13,484 nucleotides of DNA, taken from assembly GCA_018623655.1 (NCBI GenBank), contig JAAZVG010000029.1:1-13484 (forward strand). Reading direction: 5' to 3'. The notes beneath the pieces were generated by a model. The model was not told where the DNA came from. It was given only the letters and a program-made list of their open reading frames with translations, and ran no database searches. Every line of letters starts with the position of its first letter. Position 1 is the stretch's first letter. Origin of the DNA: Flavobacteriaceae bacterium (GTDB taxonomy: Bacteria; Bacteroidota; Bacteroidia; Flavobacteriales; Flavobacteriaceae). The position numbers and the translations under genes were made by a program. Shown one piece after another: positions 1 to 6,464 of this stretch.

Positions 1-1490
1 AGCATGCCAATACTTTTTCTAAACGTTTAGAAGACCTGCCGGTAAGGGTAGATTTTTTAAACCGATTCAGAACGTCTAAAGAAAAAAAAGAAATAATAGA
101 GGACGTAAAAGCAGGTAAGATTGATATTCTCATCGGAACCCACCAAATTGTCAATAAGAATGTAAAGTTTAAAGACTTAGGACTCTTAATTGTAGATGAA
201 GAACAAAAGTTCGGGGTTTCGGTTAAAGAACGAATCAAATCATTTAAGGCGAGTATTGATGTACTCACACTAACCGCAACCCCTATTCCAAGAACACTAC
301 AATTCAGTTTGATGGCAGCGCGAGATCTTTCTGTAATTAATACCCCGCCGCCTAATCGTTATCCGATTGAAAGTAGTGTAATCCGTTTTGATTTAGAAGC
401 AATTCGTGATGCAATCAGTTATGAAATTCAACGTGGTGGACAAGTCTACTTTATTCATAATCGAATTGAAAATATTAAAGAGGTGGCGGGGATGATACAA
501 CAGATTGTACCTGATGCACGAGTTAGAACAGGTCACGGTAGAATGGACGGAAAAGACCTCGAAGAGCTGATGCTAAATTTCATGAATGGAAATTTCGATG
601 TTCTAGTATCAACCACTATCGTTGAAAGCGGCCTTGACATTCCTAATGCTAATACAATTCTTATCCATAACGCCCACAGTTTCGGTCTCAGCGATTTACA
701 CCAAATGAGAGGTAGAGTTGGAAGATCAAACAAAAAGGCTTTCTGTTATTTCATTACCGATCCGTTCGAGGCCTTAACTAGCGAGGCAAGAAAAAGAATG
801 GAGGCACTTGCTCAATTCACTGAGTTAGGAAGCGGATTCCAAATTGCCATGAAAGATCTCGAGATTAGAGGTGCTGGTGATTTACTAGGAGGCCAGCAAA
901 GTGGATTCATCAGTGATATCGGGTTTGACACTTATCAAAAAATTGTTTCTGAGGCAATTGAAGAATTGAAAAACAATGAGTTTAAATCACTCTACCAAGA
1001 AGAAAAAGATAAAGACGAAGTGGTAGCGTATATCAGTGAGGTACAAGTAGACTCTGACCTCGAACTACTCTTCCCAGATGATTACATCAATGCAAATGCA
1101 GAGCGTTTAAGCCTTTACCGGGAACTAAGTGAAGTTAAAAGTACTGAGGAGTTAAATAGCTTCACCAAAAAGCTAATCGATCGGTTTGGCCCACTTCCGC
1201 AAGCTGCAAACGATCTCATTCAGTCTATTTCATTGAAGTGGATTGCTAAATCTTTAGGTATTGAAAAAATCGTATTTAAGCGAGAGACACTCATCGGTTA
1301 CTTTTTATCAGATAGTCAGTCAGCATTTTATCAAAGTGCCGCTTTTGAGCATCTAATTAAGGTTTCTGCGAGTTTGTCATGTGCAATTAAAGAAAAACCC
1401 TCAAAAAACGGTCCGCGATTGCTCATTCGTTTCGATCATATTGAATCCTTAGACAAGGCTACAAAGGCGCTACAACAATTGCAACTATAA
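1..1490 (+). CDS. mfd: Transcription-repair coupling factor Mfd, C-terminal part (5' truncated by window)
   Basis: Mfd removes RNA polymerase stalled at DNA lesions and recruits UvrA for nucleotide excision repair. The frame is open from base 3 to the TAA at 1488-1490, giving 495 residues. The full protein is usually about 1100 residues, so the UvrB-like, RNAP-binding and Walker A parts lie outside the window. What is visible is the RecG-like translocase: the DEEQ box (motif II), TATPIPRTL (motif III), a VESGLDIPNAN segment (motif V) and QMRGRVGRS (motif VI). These are followed by the TRG-like stretch around FQIAMKDLEIRGAGDLLGG, and then the C-terminal domain that masks UvrA binding. The TTG at 309 is internal and is not a start. 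The tail overlaps by 6 bases with a convergent gene, so there is no room for an ordinary terminator between them. Identification is very secure. Confidence 0.97.
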   Translation, partial: HANTFSKRLEDLPVRVDFLNRFRTSKEKKEIIEDVKAGKIDILIGTHQIVNKNVKFKDLGLLIVDEEQKFGVSVKERIKSFKASIDVLTLTATPIPRTLQFSLMAARDLSVINTPPPNRYPIESSVIRFDLEAIRDAISYEIQRGGQVYFIHNRIENIKEVAGMIQQIVPDARVRTGHGRMDGKDLEELMLNFMNGNFDVLVSTTIVESGLDIPNANTILIHNAHSFGLSDLHQMRGRVGRSNKKAFCYFITDPFEALTSEARKRMEALAQFTELGSGFQIAMKDLEIRGAGDLLGGQQSGFISDIGFDTYQKIVSEAIEELKNNEFKSLYQEEKDKDEVVAYISEVQVDSDLELLFPDDYINANAERLSLYRELSEVKSTEELNSFTKKLIDRFGPLPQAANDLIQSISLKWIAKSLGIEKIVFKRETLIGYFLSDSQSAFYQSAAFEHLIKVSASLSCAIKEKPSKNGPRLLIRFDHIESLDKATKALQQLQL

Positions 1491-2144
1491 AGCCTTAAGT
1501 GCTTTAATAACGGTAAATGCCTTGTCAGCCTCAGGATCATCTACTATAATGGTAAATTCATTGGTTGTCGAGATAACCTCGTGCAAGACAATACCCTCCC
1601 AAGCCAGTCTTTGAAAAATAAAATAGTAAATACCTGGGACAGTAACATTTTCATGTGGTAATTTGACGGTTACTGAAGCGAGATTAGTCACCTTTTGAGT
1701 CATACGTTCACCACTAAAAAGGTCTTCAATAAATCCTTCTAACCGGTCGCTTACCACAATATTTATTTCATTGACTCCGCGAGATGAAGTATAAAAAACA
1801 TCGGGATTACGATGAATCTCACGCATTAATTCGGCTTGCTTTTCAAGAATACTCTCAGAGGTCAAAAACGTAAAATCAACTAAGGACGAACGTACCGTAA
1901 TCTCACCAATATTTTTGAGAACCTTTACTATTTTATGGGTAGCTCTAAACTCTAGATGTTCAGAAAGACGCTTAAGGGCCATTACGATAGCGCCCTCGCG
2001 AACCTCTTTTCCTAGGTAAGATTCGATTTCGGGTTTAATCTGACGTGATAAAGATGTAAGATTGATAATGCCCTCAGCAAGGGCCGACTGAAGGAAAGGT
2101 TTTCTGTGAATTACGCTTTCTACGACTGATGAAATAGTCTTCAT
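1485..2144 (-). CDS. Small ACT-domain protein, often labelled 'aspartate kinase' but without a kinase domain
   Basis: This is a 219-residue soluble protein. Residues about 15-65 (LSRQIKPEIESYLGKEV followed by GAIVMALKRL) read like a small winged-helix unit. Residues about 155-219 (VTVKLP, GIYYFIFQRLAWEGIVLHEV, FTIIVDDPEADKAF) have the beta-alpha-beta pattern of an ACT domain as found at the C-terminus of LysC-type aspartate kinases. A second ACT-like stretch may lie at about 75-150. No amino acid kinase domain is present, so the automatic name 'aspartate kinase' would be misleading. ACT domains usually bind amino acids, so an amino-acid-sensing DNA-binding regulator is possible, but that is inference. 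The gene follows yraN on the same strand after 38 bp and probably shares its transcript. Its stop (TAG on the minus strand, 1485-1487) overlaps the end of mfd. Confidence 0.8.
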   Translation of the reverse strand: MKTISSVVESVIHRKPFLQSALAEGIINLTSLSRQIKPEIESYLGKEVREGAIVMALKRLSEHLEFRATHKIVKVLKNIGEITVRSSLVDFTFLTSESILEKQAELMREIHRNPDVFYTSSRGVNEINIVVSDRLEGFIEDLFSGERMTQKVTNLASVTVKLPHENVTVPGIYYFIFQRLAWEGIVLHEVISTTNEFTIIVDDPEADKAFTVIKALKAL

Positions 2145-2182
2145 AATTAATTAAAACAATTTGTTTTATTTCTAACAAAACG

Positions 2183-2539
2183 TCAAATATATAAAGAAAT
2201 GTCGATCAGATGCCTTATTTGTGCATTTTTATATTCTAAACACACGCCTATTAGATCGATACGCAACTCCTGAACTTCACGTATAGTATTCACATAAAAA
2301 GAACCAATAGCGCTTAGTCTAGCAAATTGCCCTCTTGAAAAACGCTGAATCATCTGCACCTTAGAAAAACAATGAATACTAGTTTTAACCTCAACGACAA
2401 CCAAGATTCGATCTTTTACCACCAAAATATCAGCCTCTTTGTAACCCAATCTTACATTTTGATGCAAAATCCGATACCCTTGTTTTACTAGAAATGAAGT
2501 GGCTTGTATCTGGCCAAGATCTCCAATGCGTTTATTCAT
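2183..2539 (-). CDS. yraN: UPF0102 / YraN family nuclease-fold protein
   Basis: The protein has 118 residues, the normal length for the YraN family. These proteins adopt a restriction-endonuclease-like fold; their cellular role is not settled, although links to DNA processing are often proposed. The N-terminal part (GDLGQIQATSFLVKQGYRIL, then NVRLGYKEADIL) matches the family pattern of a helix followed by the 'N.R...GEIDlI' segment. Putative metal-binding acids are Glu35 and Asp37, with Glu50 and Lys52 in the EVK motif, so the PD-(D/E)xK-like core is intact. The family's usual 'GE' before the helix is GD here, and GEID is KEAD, both mild departures. It is the first gene of a two-gene minus-strand unit with the ACT-domain gene. 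No TAnnTTTG box was found upstream on its strand. Confidence 0.88.
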   Translation of the reverse strand: MNKRIGDLGQIQATSFLVKQGYRILHQNVRLGYKEADILVVKDRILVVVEVKTSIHCFSKVQMIQRFSRGQFARLSAIGSFYVNTIREVQELRIDLIGVCLEYKNAQIRHLIDISLYI

Positions 2540-2577
2540 CTCTTAATGATAAGACTCTCTGAACCGATGAGTCGTTC

Positions 2578-2601
2578 TCTAATCATCTAAAAACGATTAG
2601 A
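2578..2601. promoter_or_regulatory. Interrupted inverted repeat in the yraN-metG divergent spacer
   Basis: TCTAATC (2578-2584) and GATTAGA (2595-2601) are perfect 7-base inverted arms separated by 10 bases. The repeat ends 12 bp before the metG -7 box, so it covers the area where an upstream promoter element or operator would sit. It lies upstream of the likely transcript start, so a DNA site is more plausible than an RNA hairpin. Function is not shown. Confidence 0.35.
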
Positions 2602-2613
2602 TAAAGAATTACC

Positions 2614-2621
2614 TATTTTTG
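2614..2621 (+). promoter_or_regulatory. Bacteroidota-type -7 box (TATTTTTG) for metG
   Basis: The sequence matches TAnnTTTG at every fixed position, and the metG ATG starts 18 bases after its end. The predicted transcript start is roughly 2626-2630, giving a leader of only about 10-14 bases. No clear TTG -33 element is present at the usual distance. Confidence 0.6.
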
Positions 2622-2639
2622 CCATGAAATCATCAGTGA

Positions 2640-4691
2640 ATGTCAGACTCAATAAAACGCTACACCCTTACTGCCGCACTCCCCTATACTAACGGCCCTA
2701 TACATATTGGACATTTAGCTGGAGTATATGTGCCTGCAGATATATTTGCGCGATTCAAAAGACTTCAAGGTCATGACGTGGCCTTTATCTGTGGTAGTGA
2801 TGAACATGGAGTAGCTATCTCGATGAAGGCTAGAAAAGAAGGGATAACACCTCAAGAGGTTATCGACACCTACGATGCAATCATTCGAAAGTCTTTCGAA
2901 GATTTTGGAATCTCGTTTGACAATTACTCAAGAACCTCAAAAGACATTCATCATAAGACCGCCCAAGAATTTTTTACAAAACTTTATAATCAGAATCATT
3001 TTATTGAGGAAACGAGCGAGCAATTATTTGATGCTGAGGCAAAGATGTTTTTAGCCGATCGATACATTACTGGTACATGCCCTAAATGTGAGAATCCAGA
3101 AGCCTACGGGGATCAATGCGAAAAGTGCGGATCGAGTCTAAACGCAACAGACCTGATTAACCCGAAAAGTACCTTAAGTGGAGCAACCCCCTCGCTTAAA
3201 TCGACAACACATTGGTATTTACCGCTAGATAAAAGCGAGGCTTTCCTGAGAAAATGGATTCTAGAAGATCATAAAGAAGACTGGAAGTCGAATGTTTACG
3301 GTCAATGTAAATCATGGATAGACGACGGTCTTAGACCAAGAGCGGTAACAAGAGATCTTGATTGGGGCATAAAAGTGCCTCTTAATTCCGCGGATGGAAA
3401 AGTGCTCTATGTATGGTTCGAGGCACCTATCGGATATATTTCTTCTACCAAAGAATGGGCAGATAAGAAAGGGATTGACTGGGAACCTTACTGGAAAAAC
3501 AAGGACACTTCACTAATTCATTTCATCGGAAAGGACAACATCGTATTCCATTGTATCATCTTCCCTGCGCTTTTAAAGGCACATGGAGATTATATCCTTC
3601 CAGAGAACGTACCCGCAAATGAATTTTTAAATTTAGAAGGTCAGAAACTTTCAACCTCTAAAAACTGGGCAGTTTGGCTTCACGAATATCTCGAAGACTT
3701 TGAAGGGATGCAGGACGCTCTGAGATATGTTTTAACAATTAATGCTCCAGAAACAAAAGACAATGACTTCACTTGGGATGATTTTCAGGCCCGAGTAAAT
3801 AATGAACTAGTTTCTGTTTATGGAAACTTCATTAATCGAGTAGTTGTTCTGAGTCAAAAATACTATGACGGAATTGTCCCAGAAGCCGGTCCTTTGACTG
3901 ATGCAGACAGACAAGTATTGCAACAATTGCAAGAAGCTCCTTCTGGAATTGAGAAATCACTAGACCGATATCGATTCAGAGAAGCTGCTGGTCTTTTAAT
4001 GGGTGTTGCGAGATTAGGTAATAAATACCTTGCTGACCACGAGCCTTGGAAATTAATTAAATCTGATCCTGAGCGCGTTAAAACCATCATGAACGTAGCG
4101 CTTCAACTAACAGCAGGTCTCGCTTATCTCTCTGAGCCATTCTTACCATTCTCAGTAGAAAAGTTGAAGAAAATGCTCAATTTAAAACCCATTGAAAACC
4201 CTTTTGAGTACCTGAAGTCTGCAAATGTTTTAATCGCTCCAGGTCAAAACCTAGGAACTTCTGAATTACTGTTCAGAAAGATTGAAGACGCCGAAATACA
4301 AGAACAGCGAGAAAAACTGAAATCAACAGAAAAAGATTCAAATACCATGCAAGAGCCACAGAAACCATCGATCAATTATGACACTTTTAGTAGCCTTGAT
4401 CTTAGAGTAGGTACGATATTATCTGCAGAAAAAATGCCGAAGGCAGATCGCTTGCTTGTTCTAAAAATCGATACAGGATTAGATCAAAGAACTATTGTGT
4501 CTGGTATTGCTGAACACTTTTCACCTGAAGAAATTATAGGAAAAAAAGTGTGCGTTTTAATGAATCTTGAACCTCGTAAACTTAGAGGGGTAGAAAGTGA
4601 AGGAATGTTACTAATGGCAACAGATCCCGAAGGAAAACTGAGCTTCATGAGCCCAGAAGAGGCTGTAGCTGCAGGAAGCCACATTTCTTAA
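2640..4691 (+). CDS. metG: Methionyl-tRNA synthetase with fused C-terminal tRNA-binding domain
   Basis: MetG charges tRNA-Met with methionine in the cytoplasm and is essential. The 683-residue protein has the class I HIGH motif at residues 22-25 and the KMSKS-type loop as KLSTS at 336-340. A zinc knuckle lies inside the connective peptide, with Cys147, Cys150, Cys160 and Cys163. The anticodon-binding helical domain follows. A charged linker then leads to an EMAPII/Arc1p-type OB-fold tRNA-binding domain from about residue 578 to the end (DLRVGTIL, KADRLLVLKID, VSGIAEHF). The full-length form with this appended domain is usual in E. coli and most Bacteroidota. The ATG at 2640 was chosen because an earlier ATG at 2624 is out of frame. 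The stop TAA shares its last A with the ATG of the next gene (TAATG), suggesting translational coupling. Confidence 0.97.
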   Translation: MSDSIKRYTLTAALPYTNGPIHIGHLAGVYVPADIFARFKRLQGHDVAFICGSDEHGVAISMKARKEGITPQEVIDTYDAIIRKSFEDFGISFDNYSRTSKDIHHKTAQEFFTKLYNQNHFIEETSEQLFDAEAKMFLADRYITGTCPKCENPEAYGDQCEKCGSSLNATDLINPKSTLSGATPSLKSTTHWYLPLDKSEAFLRKWILEDHKEDWKSNVYGQCKSWIDDGLRPRAVTRDLDWGIKVPLNSADGKVLYVWFEAPIGYISSTKEWADKKGIDWEPYWKNKDTSLIHFIGKDNIVFHCIIFPALLKAHGDYILPENVPANEFLNLEGQKLSTSKNWAVWLHEYLEDFEGMQDALRYVLTINAPETKDNDFTWDDFQARVNNELVSVYGNFINRVVVLSQKYYDGIVPEAGPLTDADRQVLQQLQEAPSGIEKSLDRYRFREAAGLLMGVARLGNKYLADHEPWKLIKSDPERVKTIMNVALQLTAGLAYLSEPFLPFSVEKLKKMLNLKPIENPFEYLKSANVLIAPGQNLGTSELLFRKIEDAEIQEQREKLKSTEKDSNTMQEPQKPSINYDTFSSLDLRVGTILSAEKMPKADRLLVLKIDTGLDQRTIVSGIAEHFSPEEIIGKKVCVLMNLEPRKLRGVESEGMLLMATDPEGKLSFMSPEEAVAAGSHIS

Positions 4692-5593
4692 TGCTAAAAA
4701 TTGCTTTCGATTCAATTTATGTTCTAGATCTGCCTAAAGACCATAGGTTTCCTATGCTCAAATACGATCTACTGCCTAAACAATTGATTCATGAAGGCAC
4801 CTGCAACAAAGAGAACTTCTTCTCTCCTGAATTTCTCGATTCTAAAGATGCCTTGAGTGTTCATACAGAAACTTATTTTCAACGATTACTAAATTTAGAT
4901 CTCACCCCCAAGGAGGTGAGAAAAATAGGATTTCCCCTGTCTCAGCAGCTTATTGACCGGGAACAAAGAATCGCTCAAGGAACCATCCAAAATTGCTACC
5001 ACGCATTAAATCATGGAGTATCAATTAATATTGCAGGAGGTACGCATCATGCCTATGCAGATCATGGAGAGGCCTTCTGTCTATTAAATGATCAGGCAAT
5101 TGCTGCCTCTCACCTTATTCGCAAGGGAATAATCAAAAAAGCATTAATCATTGATCTAGATGTACACCAGGGTAATGGCACTGCTTCAATCTTTCGCAAT
5201 GAATCATCGGTTTTCACCTTTTCTGTTCATGGCGCAGCCAATTATCCATTCAAAAAGGAAGAATCAGATATAGATCTTCCACTACCCAAAGGATGTGGCG
5301 ACTATGAATATCTAAAGCTTTTAGAGCAATACCTCGACCCCTTAATCAATGAGGTAAAACCTGATTTTATATTTTATTTATCAGGAGTCGATATTCTTGA
5401 ATCAGATCGATTAGGAACTCTAGGCCTAACCCTTAATGGATGTAAAGAGAGAGACCTAAAAGTTCTAAATCTTGCTCATTCAAAAGGAATACCTATTCAA
5501 TGCTCAATGGGTGGAGGCTATTCAAAAGACCTACGCATAATCGTAGAGGCTCATGCCAATCTCTTTCGAATTGCTCAACACCTTTACGACTAA
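4691..5593 (+). CDS. Histone deacetylase family (arginase-deacetylase fold) amidohydrolase
   Basis: This 300-residue protein has all the active-site signatures of the zinc-dependent histone deacetylase/AcuC/acetylpolyamine amidohydrolase superfamily. It has the tandem histidines in GGTHHA (His119, His120), the zinc ligands Asp157 and His159 in DLDVHQGNGT, the third ligand Asp234 in SGVDILESDRLG, and the catalytic Tyr277 in MGGGYS. An FCLLNDQAIAA segment follows the His pair as in the family. Length is typical of the compact bacterial class. Such enzymes remove acyl groups from lysines, polyamines or other small amides; the substrate cannot be told from sequence. It is translationally coupled to metG by a one-base overlap, so it is probably expressed with it. 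Its TAA overlaps the convergent ssb stop by 4 bases. A Shine-Dalgarno-like AAGGAGGTG inside the gene (about 4911) appears meaningless. Confidence 0.92.
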   Translation: MLKIAFDSIYVLDLPKDHRFPMLKYDLLPKQLIHEGTCNKENFFSPEFLDSKDALSVHTETYFQRLLNLDLTPKEVRKIGFPLSQQLIDREQRIAQGTIQNCYHALNHGVSINIAGGTHHAYADHGEAFCLLNDQAIAASHLIRKGIIKKALIIDLDVHQGNGTASIFRNESSVFTFSVHGAANYPFKKEESDIDLPLPKGCGDYEYLKLLEQYLDPLINEVKPDFIFYLSGVDILESDRLGTLGLTLNGCKERDLKVLNLAHSKGIPIQCSMGGGYSKDLRIIVEAHANLFRIAQHLYD

Positions 5594-5952
5594 AAGACCT
5601 CTGATTCAATAGATGCTTCAGGCTTACCCAAAAGGAGCAAATCTGAACATCGTATTTCTGTAACTCTCTTCTTTTGACCTTCACTATCGTCGTAAGACCG
5701 TTGCGTAATACGCCCAGATATCGCTACCTCCTTACCTTTTTGAACATACTTTTCTGCAATTTCTGCTTGACGATCCCACGCAATAATGGTATGCCACTCT
5801 GTCGAAACCATTCGTTCACCTGCAGTGTTATTGTAAATTTCATTCGTTGCCAGACTAAACTTCGCTAGTTTCTTACCACCTTGTAATTCTGTGATTTCTG
5901 GATCGTTGCCAACATAACCTATAAGTTGGGCTTAATTTCTTAGTGCATTCAT
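5590..5952 (-). pseudogene. ssb: Single-stranded DNA-binding protein gene with in-frame TAA at codon 7
   Basis: Read from the ATG at 5952, the frame encodes MNALRN, then TAA (5932-5934), then AQLIGYVGNDPEITELQGG and an otherwise unbroken OB-fold to the TAG at 5590-5592. The total is 121 codons including the final stop, a normal length for the short flavobacterial SSB type. Related proteins begin MN-LRNKVQLIG, so the TAA sits where Lys (AAA) is expected and the next codon is GCC instead of a Val codon. The conserved core (FSLATNE, MVSTEWHTIIAWDRQAEIAEKYVQKG, GRITQRSYDD) is intact. The next in-frame ATG (5811) would lose about 40% of the OB-fold. The C-terminus (ESEVF) is only a weak version of the acidic SSB tip. 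This is either a recent nonsense allele (another ssb would then be needed), a sequence error, or a dispensable paralogue. SSB identity is secure; loss of function is less so. Confidence 0.85.
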
Positions 5953-5968
5953 AAAATTGATTTTACTG

Positions 5969-5976
5969 CAAAGTTG
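5969..5976 (-). promoter_or_regulatory. Probable -7 box (CAACTTTG) for ssb
   Basis: On the minus strand this differs from TAnnTTTG only in the first base. It ends 16 bases before the ssb ATG at 5952, the same geometry as the metG box. No TTG element was found at the usual upstream distance. Confidence 0.4.
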
Positions 5977-6059
5977 AAGTCTTAGACCTTACTTTTCGTG
6001 CTGTAAACAGATAGAAACGTTTAAACATTCGTAATTCAGCTACTACACCCACTGAGTGA

Positions 6060-6087
6060 TTGTTGCAGTGAACCACTTCTACTTTAT
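6060..6087 (+). promoter_or_regulatory. Weak candidate promoter for the zinc-ribbon gene
   Basis: A TTG at 6060-6062 is followed after 17 bases by TACTTTAT (6080-6087), which differs from TAnnTTTG at its last two bases. It lies 16 bases before the ATG at 6104. The rest of the 151-bp spacer between ssb and this gene shows only short overlapping palindromes (AAACGTTT at 6015-6022 and GTTTAAAC at 6019-6026), which could be chance. Confidence 0.25.
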
Positions 6088-6103
6088 TCGAAATAATTAT
6101 CCT

Positions 6104-6464
6104 ATGAACAGAGGTTGTCAGGTTTGCAAAGAGCCCTTATTCGGAAGAACTGATCAAAAATTTTGTAGTGATGCATGCAGAAGTCATTACCACAATCTGA
6201 AGAATCAAAAAAAAGAATCAAAATTTCTACAAAACCCATCGAAGGCTTCAAAATAACTACAGAATTTTAAGGAGGTATGCAACGAGTCAAAGCACAGAGT
6301 GCAACCTCAGTGAATTAAACCGACAAGGATTTAGACCGTCATCGATTACGGGTGCGGAAAGAGGATTTAACGGGAGCTTACCAAAATACTATCTTTACGA
6401 TATTGGATATCAGTTTTTAAATCCAGAAAAAATCAAAATATTCAAACGAGCGAACGTTGATTAA
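6104..6464 (+). pseudogene. Small zinc-ribbon protein, frame interrupted at an A8 run
   Basis: The first frame begins at the ATG at 6104 and gives 50 residues ending at the TAA at 6254-6256. It has a four-cysteine knuckle, Cys5-x2-Cys8-x12-Cys21-x3-Cys25, in the context QKFCSDACRSHYHN. The rest of the protein continues in the +1 frame: NNYRILRRY, LNRQGFRPSS, YYLYDIGYQFLNPEKIKIF, ending at TAA 6462-6464. This tail matches what I recall of a roughly 110-120 residue Bacteroidota family with an FCS..CR zinc motif followed by 'NRRIL', 'GF' and 'YDYGY' segments. The shift must lie between the TGA at 6198 in the +1 frame and the TAA at 6256. The eight-A run at 6207-6214 is the likely place, since seven A would give one continuous 119-residue protein. 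It may be a frameshift mutation, a sequencing error, or be rescued by polymerase slippage. Function is unknown; zinc binding is likely. Confidence 0.75.

Noticed and set aside
17..32. Perfect 16-bp palindrome TTCTAAACGTTTAGAA
   Set aside because: It lies inside mfd coding sequence and specifies ordinary residues. A palindrome of this length is expected about 0.2 times by chance in a window this size.
5590..5811. A 73-residue stand-alone gene starting MVSTEW on the minus strand
   Set aside because: This is the C-terminal part of ssb; conserved SSB sequence continues upstream in the same frame to the TAA at 5932 and beyond it to the ATG at 5952.
6207..6215. Programmed -1 frameshift at A AAA AAG, as in dnaX
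   Set aside because: The downstream half of the protein is in the +1 frame, so a -1 shift would not reach it. Only +1 shifting, -2 shifting or loss of one A by slippage would work.
6268..6318. Perfect Shine-Dalgarno-like TAAGGAGGT directly before an ATG at 6277
   Set aside because: The ATG touches the motif, leaving no spacer, the frame gives only 13 codons, and the stretch is coding for the C-terminal half of the zinc-ribbon protein. Other genes here do not use such sequences.
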